This document shows positions 10,781 to 20,875 of a stretch of 64,000 nucleotides of DNA, in pieces. Each line of letters begins with the position of its first letter. The stretch's first letter is position 1. The position numbers were made by a program, and so were the translations under genes. The notes below the pieces were generated by a model. It ran no database searches. It had not been told where the DNA came from and was given only the letters and a program-made list of their open reading frames with translations. Source of the DNA: Atriophallophorus winterbourni (lineage: Eukaryota > Platyhelminthes > Trematoda > Plagiorchiida > Microphallidae); the NCBI GenBank assembly GCA_013407085.1, contig JACCGJ010013253.1, forward strand, positions 1-64,000, read 5' to 3'.

Positions 10781-11431
10781 ATTCGTATTTGTAAAACTTT
10801 TGGCTTATATTTTGGAATACTCACTTAACACCCCACCATGAACGATTTTTCCATAAGTAAAGTTTCCACAATCCTACAATCACAACATATTCCATGCGCA
10901 TTACCGACTTTAGACTTGGTTCGGCCAAATTGAATCTATTTTTCGTATATATGGCATCACCGATGAATCTATTATGTATTCTCATGTGGTGACTTTGCTC
11001 CCTCTCGACGTAGCTGAACAAGTCAGTGATCTTATTTATGCTATGCCTGAGATCAAGCCATACGAAAAGCTCAAATCCACACTAATAGACCGAATCGGTT
11101 TTTCTGAGCAAGAGAAGCTCGACGTCCTTTTTTCCAAAATGGCTCTTGGTGATAAAAAGCCATCTCAGCTTCTTCGCCAGATGAAAAAGCTACTTGGAGA
11201 CAAAAGGATTGAGGAGAGCATTTTAACACAGTTGTGGTTTAAAAACCTCTAAGCTGACATTTGCCAAGTGCTTGCTGGTTTGATTACTTACGTATCATTA
11301 GACGAACTAGCACAAGCGGCTGACAAAATGCTCGAAGCAAAAGAAGCCGACCAAATTACGGTTGATTCCGCACACATCAATTCGCCTGTCCATGTTCGGA
11401 ATTAAAAGAACAAGTCGTTGAACTAACTCTT
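10781..11431 (+). pseudogene. Gypsy 2 Gag remnant with stops and frameshifts
   Basis: After a short non-coding join, Gag-like sequence resumes from about 10,840. The best piece, 10,974-11,252, contains VAEQVSDLIYAMPEIKPYEK and LGDKKPSQLLRQMKKLLGD, which parallel VLDVLDPMPSISPYDTLKA and LGDRTPSQLLRHMRSLES of Gypsy 1. A stop follows at about 11,252, then VSLDELAQAADKMLEAKEAD in the same frame and a shift before the protease frame. It is decayed. Confidence 0.65.
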
Positions 11432-13306
11432 GTGGCGAACTCTCTTTCGTCAAAATCTCCCAACCCATCTCGCTCAAAATCTAAATCTCGACCATCGAAA
11501 ACCCCTGAGCGCATATGTTGGTACCACAAGAGATATGGGGATAAAGCCTCAAAATGCATCTCTCCGTGTTCAAAAACCGTCAATATCAAGGGTCAATCAG
11601 TAACGACGACTTCTGTTCCCGGCCTACCAAACCCGAGTTGCCTATTCTATGTTACAGACAAATCGAGTGGTCTGCGTTTTCTAGTCGATACTGGCGCTGA
11701 AAATAGCGTCATACCTCCAACATCCAGCACCTCCAAACCGTCGTCCTACACTCTTCAAGCGGCAAATGGCACTCGTATTAACACTTACGGCCAACGCCTG
11801 CTAACCCTCAACTTAGGACTAAGGCGCAGTTTTCCCTGGGTGTTTCTCATCGCGGAGTTTAATTGCCCAATAATCGGCATCGACTTTCTGTCTCACTTCG
11901 GTCTAACTGTCGAAGTAAAACAGCGGAGATTAGTAGATACGAAAACCTCTTTACAGGTGTCAGGTATCACTACTAAAGCCATTTCCTCCGGCATCAAAGC
12001 TGTCACTCCAGAAACTTCGACTTTTTGTGCTATACTGCATGAATTCCCATCCGTCATGCAGCCCCCAAGACCGACAGACAAAGTGACACACTCCGTGAAA
12101 CATCACATTGTCACTAGCGGACCACCGGTCTCCTTCAGACCTAGGCGACTTCACCCGTCGAAACTCAAGATCGCAAGAGCCGAATTTGAGCATATGCTAG
12201 AGCTTAGGATCATCCGTCCCTCTTCCAGCTCCTGGTCGTCACCACTTCATATGGTTCCCAAGAAGACCTCAGATGACTGGAGGCCATGTGGCGACTATCG
12301 TGCTCTCAACAATCGAACGGTCCCCGACAGATATCCGGTGCCACACATTCACGATTTCTCTTTGAATTTTTGTGCCACGACGATACTTATTAAGCTTGAT
12401 CTCGTCCGTGCTTATTATTACATCCCGGTAGCCGAGGAAGACATACCCAAAACGGCAGTCACAACTCCTTTCGGGTTATACGAATTCACTCGGATGCCAT
12501 TTGGCCTGAGAAACGCTGCACAAACTTTCCAACGTTTCATCGACGAAGTCCTGCGAGGCTTGCCGTTCGCCTACGCATACATCGACGACGTCTTGATTGC
12601 CAGCAACTCTCCAGAAGAGCATGTCGAACACATCCGTCTCGTTTTAGAGCGTTTCGTTAACTACGGGATAAAGATCAACCCAAGTAAATGCATTTTCGGC
12701 ACAGATTCACTGGACTTGCTCGGTCATCGCCTTACTTAATCTGGTATCACACCACTTCCCGAGAAATGTCAGGCGATTTCCGACTTTCCTGCCCCAACAA
12801 CGGTCACCCAGTTGCGCCGCTTTATCAGCATGATCAACTTTTACCGTCGCTTTATTCCGAACTGCGCAAAGATCATTGCACCGCTGACCGATTTGCTCGA
12901 CTCCAAATCAAAATCACTACAGCTTTGGTCAGAGGCACTTGAAGCTTTCGCCGCATCCAAAAAAGCTCTTTGCTGTGCTACAGAACTCTCATTCATTGAT
13001 CCGGAACCGACCTATTCTTTGTCATTGACGACGGATGCCTCCAATTCGGCTGTGGGAGCTGTTTTACAACAACACCACAAGAACACAGTCCGTCCACTGG
13101 CATTTTTCTCGCAAAAGCTTAATCCGGCACAAACTCGCTACAGCACATTTGGCCGTGAAATACTTGCGATATATTTGGCCATACGGCATTTCCGTCATTT
13201 ACTGGAAGGTCGTGACCTCATTATCTTTACGGATCACAAACCATTGACTTTTGCTCTGCAGTCTAAACTTGATGGTCATTCGCCACGCGAGATTCGCCAC
13301 TTAGAT
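11432..13306 (+). pseudogene. Gypsy 2 Gag knuckle-protease-RT-RNase H, one nonsense codon
   Basis: One frame runs from 11,432 to 13,306 with a single TAA at 12,737-12,739. In order: knuckle [18 protein letters not shown], protease [15 protein letters not shown] with [20 protein letters not shown] and catalytic YIDDVLIAS, then the connection (FISMINFYRRFIPNCAKIIA) and RNase H with TDASNSAVGAVLQQ and FTDHKPL. RNase H is then interrupted by a CR1 fragment. Gag-Pol of this family reverse-transcribes the element RNA. No integrase is seen. Confidence 0.8.
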
Positions 13307-13946
13307 ATTTGGATATTTGGACGTTTTTCCCCGAGGTGTTTTCCTCTCATGATGAACACATATATACACAGGCTTCTAGATTAAGCCGCACAAGCCTGGA
13401 CACCATGACTCCAAAAAGACATCTTACTCCTGGATCGCATATACCGGAGAGCTTCTAAGCTTGTCATTGGTCTCGAAAATATGTCATTCGCCAGGCGACT
13501 CAGACAACTGGAAATGAGTACACTGGCAAAAAAGGAGAATGCGAGGTGATCTCATCCTCGCATACAAAATACTAACTACTGTTTTCCACCCCTTGGATAT
13601 ATTATTCCACCTTCGAACTTCCAGCAACAGTCGTGGCCATGGTTGCAAGTTGGAAATACCACATTCCAAACGGAACTGCCGCAGGTATTTTTATTCCGTA
13701 CGTGTGTGCTTTGCTTGGAATTCCCTACCTTCCGATTTGGTAAGCTCAAACAGCTTATCTATATTCAAATCAAAACTTGACGATTATATGAGAGCTAATC
13801 CGAATTTTTCCCCAAACTATTGAATAAGCTATCATTGTCCCATTGATTTTGATTTTATTTATACTTATATATATACATTTGTACCTATATTTCCACCCTG
13901 TGGTTATTGTAAAGTTAATTGCTTTTTCAACCATAAATCTTGAATC
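13307..13946 (+). mobile_element. CR1-like 3' fragment inserted in Gypsy 2 RNase H
   Basis: The 640-bp insert is flanked by TAGAT at 13,302-13,306 and 13,947-13,951; removing it and one TAGAT restores the Gypsy frame. It encodes the decayed RT tail of a CR1-like element (RMRGDLILAYKILTTVFHPL, then IPHSKRNCRRYFYSVRVCFA and WNSLPSDLV), a stop near 13,822, and a 3' UTR with TGTGGTTATTGTAAAG and a short TTGAATC tail. The same subfamily lies at 49.16-50.27 kb. It is a typical 5'-truncated LINE insertion. Confidence 0.85.
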
Positions 13947-13951
13947 TAGAT

Positions 13952-14216
13952 TACATCTCTCAGTTCTCTACCGATATTCGTTACATCAAAGGAGATGCTA
14001 ACTTGGTTGCCGATGCTTTATCAAGACCTGACATTTCTGTTTTGTCTGCAGGCACACCATCTGATCTCTCCCTTTTGACTAACCATCAAGCCGAGATTGA
14101 TAAAACCGAACTCGCGAAGTGTCGATCCATGGATTTGCAGCAAATTCAGTTACCAAACGCCGATGCACCTGCGATACAGTTTCTTACCGCGTCTGACTGT
14201 TCGTTGGGGAGTGCAT
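13952..14216 (+). pseudogene. Gypsy 2 RNase H end and pol linker, after the LINE insertion
   Basis: The frame resumes with YISQFSTDIRYIKGDANLVA and DALSRPDISVL, the characteristic end of Gypsy RNase H. It continues to about 14,215 and then enters minus-strand PLE sequence, so integrase is missing. Confidence 0.75.
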
Positions 14217-14843
14217 TTGATGATCCCTCAATACAGGGGATAAGATCCTCAGCATTCATAAAGCTCTTACTTATGCAGAAATTCAAGCCCTTCTCCAACA
14301 ATCTTTGTTCAGCTTGCGAAAGTTGTCGATTACATAAATTCAAAACATTAGAATACTGGTTGCTAGATAATGACTTATTAGATTTAACTGAAGAACGTTA
14401 ATTATAAAACTCGAATAACTTGTTGAACTTACGGTCTTGTATTTCTCCTATTCGCTCCGTTTGTGTGGTTAAAACCTCTGCGTGTTTTCCACAAATTTTG
14501 TGGAAATCTGCTCCGGAAAATTCAAAGCGCAGTTTCGACATCATTTTAGAATCTTTCGATCGAGCGGCCAATACGGTTTCATTGACCCGGTGGATCCTTT
14601 GTTTTAAAACACTTTAATGCACTCGCGGCAGCCTTTGTAGAATTGCGGTATTATCCGGAGGTTTTACCACCAGATCCCTTGGTATTACACCGCACTGCTT
14701 GCAACGAAGGTTGAAGATGCGGTGGATCACCCATCTGGCTTCATATTCCGCTGTTCTCACCAACTCACTGGTCAATTTTTGAACACGGGGCTCGTAGGAG
14801 TCAGCAATCAATTGGAATATGTTTCAGACCGATCGTGTATTCA
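14217..14843 (-). pseudogene. PLE N-terminal coding region (5' half of the split element)
   Basis: Minus-strand pieces include ARWVIHRIFNLRCKQCGVIP with RDLVVKPPDNT (14,811-14,614), KICGKHAEVLTTQTERIG (about 14,470), and NRQLSQAEQRLLEKGLNF (about 14,330), which look like the region ahead of the RT in PLEs. Stops and frameshifts are present. It ends at the Gypsy junction; its continuation is at about 9,000. Confidence 0.6.
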
Positions 14844-15150
14844 TAATGCAAAGAAATTTGTGTGCAATCGGTTATAGTAGTTTTTGGGTAACGTTTCACT
14901 TCTGACAAAGAAGCTTCGTCTGACCAAGTGTGATAGTCAGGACAGGGAATATGATTAAGTATTAGTCAACCCACCACCACTTATTTGACCTTACCGCTAA
15001 ACAGCCTATAGTACGCCTACAGTGTGTCTCGCCTGGTGTAAATGACCAGGATCAGTGGTCCATTTTCCTCACAGTGTGTATCCAAATCAATCTGATACAA
15101 GTGAACACGGTCAAGGTCAGTTGATACAGCTGCCAACATACGTAAAAGTA
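14844..15150 (-). repeat. 5' pseudo-LTR of the full-length PLE
   Basis: Matches the 3' pseudo-LTR at 6,728-7,031 over its full length. At 15,150 it directly abuts the pseudo-LTR end of the next PLE copy (15,151 onward), so two PLEs lie in tandem here. Confidence 0.7.
14884..14928 (-). ncRNA. Degenerate hammerhead ribozyme (PLE 5' pseudo-LTR)
   Basis: Minus strand has helix I UUGGU with ACCCAA, first core box CAGACGA (U4 changed to A), helix II GCUUCU with AGAAGU, and GAAAC followed by GUU. It shares the changed core base with its partner at 6,766, so the change predates the element's insertion. Confidence 0.6.
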
Positions 15151-15176
15151 CGAAATGAATCGGTTATAGTAAGTTT

Positions 15177-15222
15177 TTGGTAACGTTTCGCTTCTGAACA
15201 CATACGTTTCGTCAGTACAAGG
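15177..15222 (-). ncRNA. Degenerate hammerhead ribozyme, helix II eroded
   Basis: Minus strand keeps CUGACGA, GAAAC and GUU followed by ACCAA, but the helix I 5' strand reads UUGUA and the 5' strand of helix II reads ACGUAUG, which no longer pairs with CAGAAGC. Probably inactive. Confidence 0.55.
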
Positions 15223-15406
15223 GTGTCGGTACGAACAGTGTTCAGGTTTAAATGGCATTCTCTTGACCAATCCTGAGTTCTCTAAGCTAGACCGTGGAGA
15301 TCAAGATAATTGATCACACCTCCGAATTGCTGTGTTCATCCTTAATTGTTTATTAATTGCACAGGTCAGCGTCTGCCGGCACACTGCTTACGTAATCATT
15401 TGCGAA

Positions 15407-15931
15407 TTAGGTGCGATGTTCGTTAATCCTTATCCGCTGCAAAACCGAACGCCAGATTGTTGAGATATCCGCCTCATCCACCTTGTTCACCGCATTCGCC
15501 CCAGCCTTTGTTATTTCAACAGCCTCGGCGTGAAGTCTTCCCATATAAGATTTAACACCCCGTCTTATCACTTTCACGTTATCAAGATCTACGCTGTGTC
15601 CAGTGTCTAGCACGTGTTCAGCTAGGGCCGAATCCCGATTCAGTGATTGATATTCACTGGGATTGCGGGGTCGCTTTCCCACTCGTTTCCTGTGTTCGTT
15701 TACCATTGTGTAGAGTTCTCTAGACGTTTGCCCATTGTAAACACCCGCGCAACCCTTACAGTTGATTTGGTAGATGAAGTTCTTCGCAAAACCTAAAGGG
15801 GTCTTATCTTTGAGATGCATTAATGCGGAACGGAGAGTTCTGCCTGCCTTATATGTTACTCTAATACATGCGCTATTCAAGATTCGACTTTTTCCGTTTT
15901 GACATACGGTAGAGATACCGTAGCTCGCCAA
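15407..15931 (-). CDS. PLE GIY-YIG region, open but with altered YIG motif
   Basis: An open frame of 174 residues, fragmentary at its N-terminus. It has the Cys pair INCKGCAG and then GVYNGQTSRELYTMVNEHRK, in which the Ile of YIG is Asn. Conserved blocks DSALAEHVLDTGHSVDLDN and LHAEAVEITKAG follow. The altered catalytic motif and the missing RT make activity unlikely. Confidence 0.65.
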   Translation of the reverse strand: MASYGISTVCQNGKSRILNSACIRVTYKAGRTLRSALMHLKDKTPLGFAKNFIYQINCKGCAGVYNGQTSRELYTMVNEHRKRVGKRPRNPSEYQSLNRDSALAEHVLDTGHSVDLDNVKVIRRGVKSYMGRLHAEAVEITKAGANAVNKVDEADISTIWRSVLQRIRINEHRT

Positions 15932-16386
15932 ACTTTTTCAGTCTACAATGCTTTGGGATTTATAATGAATTTTTCGACAAGACTGATTTGGTAATCTTTT
16001 CTGTCTTTTCGAATGTGGCAGACACACTTATTTCTTAATGACGTGTAGTTGCACCAAGTTATCCCAGACGGATCGTCCAAGTATTTGGACCAGGCATTGT
16101 CACGCTTACACATCCCTTTCCGAGTACTGCTTCTGAGAGGCTTTTTCGGACGCTGTTTGCTGGATATTATTTTCACCTTCGATGATAAGTCAATGATAAT
16201 ACGAAGTTGGCTGTAAAACGTTTTCTAGATTTCCTTAGCTGATTTGAGTTCAAGAAAATTCCATCGATTTACAGTAGTAAGAGCTCGAAGCAAGTCATAG
16301 TTCACAGTTGTATAAGTTCGTTGAGTATTATTTGCTGGTTCGTATTGATAAGTATAATCAAATGTCATGACAACATGATCACTCAA

Positions 16387-17046
16387 TCAGAGTGGAGCTG
16401 TAAAGGAAACAGATTCTATCATGATTTCTTCGTTTGTAAGCATGAGGTCTAGGCTAGATGGGGTTTGTTCAGATCGAAATCGTGTTGGTTGTTGCACATG
16501 GTTGTAAAGAGGGGTGCAAGTCATTATTTCTTGAAGAAAGCTTTTGAATGAATCGTCACCTGTAACCTGTGTTGCAACGGTCGGTACATTAAAATCACCG
16601 AGGAGGAGCGAATGTGAATATGTGAGCTTCAATGCAAAACGTATTGCATTAGAAAGAACAGTGTCAGCGGCAGATGATGAAGAAGGGGGTCGATAAATCA
16701 ATGCTAAGAGGCACTTACGTTTATCATGTAAGTCAAAAGAGCAAAACAATGTATCTGGGACATCTAACTCGGGGGAGAGAAGTATAGTGCAGTTGATGCT
16801 TTCATGTAAGTAGAGGAGGACACCGCCACCTTTTGTTGCTCGATCTTTTCTGTAAATCATCATATGAGGGATTTTGAGTTCAGAGTCGTGTATAGAATTA
16901 CACAACCAGGTTTCTGTCACTGCAATCAAATCCCAAGAAGCCACGGTCGCACGTGAATACAGTTCAGTGAACTTGCCCAGAAAGCTCTGAGCATTGGTGT
17001 AACAGCATGATAGAGATTTGATTTTAGTTGTAGATGAAGAGCTCAT
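16387..17046 (-). pseudogene. CR1-like ORF2, AP-type endonuclease domain
   Basis: Starts at the ATG overlapping the ORF1 stop. Endonuclease motifs: CCYTNAQSFLGKFTEL near residue 14, LIAVTETWL, KGGGVLLYL, LALIYRPPS, LLLGDFNVP, and TPSSLDLMLTN. A TGA at 16,387 replaces the Gly codon expected before SDHVV, and decayed sequence continues to about 15,945. The enzyme would nick target DNA for insertion. Confidence 0.75.
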
Positions 17047-18413
17047 CGTAATGGATTCGCCGACCCAGAATTGGTCAGGTGCTCCACGTTTTTTGTCTCA
17101 GGTGCATTTGATTGACTTGGTAGCGAAGCCATTTCAGGAACAATACTGTTCGTGCGTTTTATGTCGTATACAGCCGGAAAACGAATTTTAGAAGGTGCAA
17201 ATTTTCGACATTGATACCACGCCTCGAGTATTCTATCCTTCATCTGATCTGTGCGGAATGATATTTTGAGAGGAGTAGGGTGATGCGTTTCTTTTTTCGG
17301 TATAAGGCGCATAACATGAGTCGTTATTATGTCATTTAAACCTAGGATCTCTTGTAAAACTCTCCATTCACTGCAATCGTGTTGCATACGTTTGCTGGAT
17401 TCTACTTCGTTCGAAATGGGTACACCATGAACTATAACAGCTCTGCGATTCATAGCCTCTTTTGCTAGTTCCGGATTATTACGACGAATTTGCCGTTCTT
17501 CCCAAGGAACGTCCGGAAATATTCGCACAGTCGATTTGTTTACAACTAAGAGGGATGAGGCGAGCAACATGTTTTCTACATCTGACATGAGCACTACACG
17601 CAGTAACCTGGGTGTGTTCGCACGAGGTGAGTTCGGGGGTCTAAACAATCGCGTCAGCGACGCTGGTGAGGCAGTGATGTCTAAGCTTCTGCAAAGGTCA
17701 TTCCATTGATTCCTATCATCTGCTTCGCGTTGCTTTAGCGATGGCGAAGTTGATTCGACAAGATTACTACAAATTACCGTTAGATCATCAATGTTTGTCT
17801 TTGGAGGAGTTTTAGTGTTCAAACTCTTCGGTCTAAGCCAATGCACATCCTTCGATATTTCAGAACTTTCATTCACTTGACTGTTGGTCAGATTCGCAGA
17901 CTCATCGGTCGTACCGAGCTGTTGGAAGGGGCCTTGGTCGATTTCTGAAGAAATCAGAGTTTCCGTAGTAGTTAGCGCTTCACTGTAACTCATGCGGTTA
18001 ATGTGATTAGGGACTGCGTTTAGAACTGGTTTCAGAGCTTTCTGACACGCAATTGTTTGGAAAGACTCTATCGTGTTTTCAAGCCGTTTAAGGTTCGCCT
18101 CTACAGCTAACATGCGTCTTTCCATAATTGAATCAGAGTTTTCGGATCTTGATAAATCACTAGTTACTTTCAATCTTCATGGATTACATATATAGCAAAT
18201 GCCTAGTAATTTCTCATTATTAATTAGGGTCACAGATTCAGGTGATGAATACTTTTCACAGTTCGCATGAATTGCAATTGAACACAAGTAACATTTAACT
18301 TCACGCGATCTGGGACTTACCAACTTTTGACAAAGTTTGCACTTCTTACAAACCTCGTCGTCAGGTCCGTTTAAGGTCACGTCGGGTCCGTTTAAGGTCA
18401 CGTTGTCAGTCAT
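17043..18413 (-). pseudogene. CR1-like ORF1 (Cys/His finger protein), one nonsense codon
   Basis: Frame starts MTDNVTLNG at 18,413 and is open to 17,043 except for TGA at 18,177-18,179, where copy 2 has TGC (Cys). N-terminal residues form a PHD-like array of Cys pairs and a His (CKKCKLCQKLV, CYLCSIAIHANCEKY, CYICNP), then a coiled-coil-like stretch (MLAVEANLKRLENTIESFQ) and a basic C-terminal region with FPDVPWEERQIRRNN. ORF1 proteins of the CR1 clade bind element RNA. Its TGA stop overlaps the ATG of ORF2 as ATGA. Confidence 0.75.
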
Positions 18414-19054
18414 CGTTACAATTTCGCGAGATCGAGTCGATGCCCTGAGCGAAGCGGTCGATTATCGATTGGTGTCTCTCGATGGAGTGCAAAGACGACT
18501 GGATGCGATGCAGTGCAATCCAACGGACAGTATAATGGCGTACACTTTCACGTAAAGGCTGTTCTGTGAGATTTGATCCGACAGTGTTTAAATAACTGTC
18601 AATAAATACCAAATAGCGAGATCTTCTTGATGGTATCCGAGTTGTTGCGTTATTATGGATCGGAAGCGATGTTGCACGCGTATGCAATGTTGGGTAGAAA
18701 CTGGAAGTTTTGATTTTGAGGAAGTTAAGACGAGTTCAATGATATAAGAACCGTCCAGATCCGTTGATAGAGCGAGCAATACGATCCAAAAATATGAGGG
18801 CACACATTTGTACGTCCACACCGTAGCCTGTATTTGATATTTCAATAATAAATAAATTTCTGTATCATTGGAAATCTTAAAGAAAATCACACATGTAAAG
18901 CATGCTAAACAGATTTATCTTACTTACGAGCAATATATGCCTAACATTGAATAACACATCTCAAACAAAAGATAATTTGCTTCAAAAGAATTCTTTTAGT
19001 TGCATGACGATGCTTTCGAAGCAAGAAAACATAACAGGAAATGATGCTTACATC

Positions 19055-19129
19055 AATGTAATGGAATATGTTTGTGACAGATCGGGGAATCATAATCATG
19101 AAAAAATAAAGTTTGTAATGTATCTGTGA
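19055..19129. other. Short spacer between CR1 copy 1 and the next PLE
   Basis: About 75 bp of unassigned AT-rich DNA between the shared CR1 5' end and the PLE pseudo-LTR end. Confidence 0.5.
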
Positions 19130-19138
19130 GAGTAGTTT

Positions 19139-19183
19139 ATTGGTAACGTTTCGCTTCTGACACAGAAACTTCGTCAGACCAAG
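19139..19183 (-). ncRNA. Hammerhead ribozyme in PLE pseudo-LTR
   Basis: Minus strand: helix I UUGGU with ACCAA; core CUGACGA; helix II GUUUCUG with CAGAAGC (one G-U); GAAAC; cleavage expected after GUU. All catalytic core bases are present, with the same extra A before helix II as the copy at 287-333. Confidence 0.7.
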
Positions 19184-19414
19184 GGTGTCAGTACGAACAG
19201 GGATCAAGCTTAAAATGCATTCACCTGACCAATCATAAGCTGGTTAAGAACTGCACAGTCCATGGTGGGTTCTGCGCTCGTTAAGAAGGACAAGCACGTT
19301 CAATATCAACTGACGCACCACCACCCCTACGTGCCGTATAATCCCTTAATAGTCTTGGCAGGTGTGAATGACATCTGGTGACAGATTAGCGCGATTGCGT
19401 AATCGGTGCGCACA

Positions 19415-20875
19415 CTAGAGGTTACACACGTTAATGTTTATCCGCTGCAGGACCGGACGCCATATTGTGGAGATATCAGCCCCATCCACCTTATTGACAG
19501 CATTCTTACCAGCCTTTGTTATCTCAACCGCATCAGCGTGAAGTCGTTCCATGTATGGTTTTATTCCCCGCCTTATCACTTCTACGTTATCAAGATCTGC
19601 GCTGTGACCGGTGTCCAGCACATGTTTAGCTAGTGCTGAATCTCTTATCAGTGTTTGATATTCACTGGAATTGCGTGGCTGCTTACCGATGCGATTTTTG
19701 TGGTCACTTATCCTAGTACTGAGTTCTCTGGATGTTCGTCCGATATATACTCCCGAGCAACCCTTACCGTTGATTTTATATACGCAATTCGTCGCGCAGC
19801 CTGAAGGTGTTTTATCCTTGAGATGCGTTAATAAGAAACGGAGCGTTCTATCCATTTTATACGTTACTCGTATACCTGCGTTATTCAAGGTTCGACTTAT
19901 CCCATTTGACGCTTCCTTAACGTAAGGTATAGAAACTGTTGCACGCCAAACTTTTTCCGTTTTGGTGCTGGGTATTTAACCCGTTTCAGTTGGCGTTTAA
20001 TTAGACTCTTAGAGTAACCATGCTCAGCAAGTCGACGAGTAACTTCTTGATGGGCTCGTTTTTTATCGGTGGCATTGCTGGACAAGCGTTCAACTTTGTA
20101 GAACAGCGATTTCGCAACTGAATTAAATATTTCTTGGGGGTGCGCTGATGAGTACCGCAAGACCGCATCTGTGTCAATTGGCTTACGATAGACCGTATTG
20201 CTTATTTTACCATTTTGCTTTCGCGCGAGACAGTCCAAGAATGGAAGTGTCCCTTCTGTCGACTCAATCTCCTTTCTAACTTGGATTTTGGGATCTAGGT
20301 TGTTAAGGTAACTATGGAATGCTTCCAATCTGTCGCGTTTCATGATGACGAATGTATCATCGACATAACGCCACCATATCTTTGGCCGAAGAGCTACATT
20401 TTTTAGAGCTAACTCTTCAAAGTACTCCATGTACATATCCGCTAACACTGGGGAAATAGGTGAACCCATCGCTAAACCTTCCTTTTGCTTATATAACTGT
20501 CCGTTAAACAAGAAGTGGTTCATATTCAGACAAATCGCTATACCGTTAACGATTTGCTCTACACTCAAGTTTGTACGATCTGTCAATGTCGCGTGTGAAT
20601 TAAGTGCATTTTTTGCTAATTCTAGAGCGCTCGTGGTGTCCACGTTCGTGAACAAGGCGCTTACATCGAAGCTAACCATCATTTCATCCTCGTCGAGCGT
20701 TATTGTACTCAAACGACGAACGAAATCAAAAGAGTTCTTAATGAAAGAATCCCTGTTCCCTACTAGCGGTTTCAACAAATGAGCAAGATGCTTCGCTAAT
20801 TCGTGTGTTGGGGATCCAATGCCATCCACGATAGGTCGCAGAGGGACGCCCACCTTATGTATCTTCGGGAGCCCG
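19415..20875 (-). pseudogene. PLE reverse transcriptase plus GIY-YIG endonuclease, one frameshift
   Basis: RT motifs in order: VPLRPIVDGIGSP, MVSFDVSALFTNV, FNGQLYKQKEGLAMGSPISP, WWRYVDDTFVI with the catalytic YVDD, and FLDCLARKQNGKI. One missing A in the A-run near 19,961-19,965 shifts the frame; the other frame then continues through the Cys pair INGKGCSG and GVYIGRTSRELSTRISDHKN to the stop at 19,415. In PLEs this single polyprotein copies RNA and cuts the target. Apart from the frameshift and truncation it looks young. Confidence 0.8.

Larger units (their letters stand above)
9001..14216 (+). mobile_element. Nest of two CsRn1-type Gypsy elements inserted in the PLE
   Basis: Two Gypsy coding regions lie head-to-tail on the plus strand between the two halves of the minus-strand PLE. 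Neither has an integrase or a complete LTR. Both Gags carry a C-x2-H-x9-C-x3-C knuckle, the CHCC type established for the CsRn1 family (including trematode elements such as Boudicca). The right edge (14,216) touches the PLE N-terminal region and the left edge (about 9,001) touches the PLE RT-proximal region. Confidence 0.7.
6728..15150 (-). mobile_element. Full-length Penelope-like element with both pseudo-LTRs, split by Gypsy insertions
   Basis: Minus-strand order: 5' pseudo-LTR (15,150-14,844), N-terminal PLE coding region (14,843-14,217), a 5.2-kb Gypsy nest, the rest of the PLE coding region with reverse transcriptase and GIY-YIG (9,000-7,114), and the 3' pseudo-LTR (7,031-6,728). The two pseudo-LTRs match each other over about 300 bp, each with a hammerhead-like core. 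The left boundary is confirmed by the uninterrupted sister block at 53.70 kb. The coding part between the two halves is broken by stops and frameshifts, so the element is dead. Confidence 0.7.
15151..15944 (-). mobile_element. 5'-truncated Penelope-like element fused to a CR1 copy
   Basis: Contains the pseudo-LTR (with hammerhead-like core at 15,177-15,222), 3' tail and GIY-YIG region of the same subfamily as copies A and B. At about 15,944 PLE sequence (KVW-like linker start) gives way directly to CR1 ORF2 sequence. Confidence 0.75.
15945..19054 (-). mobile_element. CR1-like retrotransposon copy 1, 5' end complete, 3' half missing
   Basis: Minus strand: 5' UTR (19,054-18,414), ORF1, then ORF2 endonuclease to about 15,945, where a PLE fragment takes over. 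The 5' end at 19,054 coincides with that of copy 2 (22,051), which suggests it is the true element 5' end. LINE copies are normally truncated at the 5' side; this one lacks the RT and 3' end instead. Confidence 0.75.
19130..20875 (-). mobile_element. 5'-truncated Penelope-like element with RT and GIY-YIG, fused to CR1 copy 2
   Basis: Holds the best-preserved PLE coding region in the window plus a pseudo-LTR with an intact hammerhead core. It begins abruptly at about 20,875 within the conserved RT segment (IHK then VGVPLRPIVDG), directly next to CR1 ORF1 sequence. Confidence 0.8.

Noticed and set aside
19950..19970. Programmed frameshift between PLE RT and GIY-YIG
   Set aside because: The other PLE copies read through this linker without a shift and the change is one base in an A-run; a simple deletion fits better.
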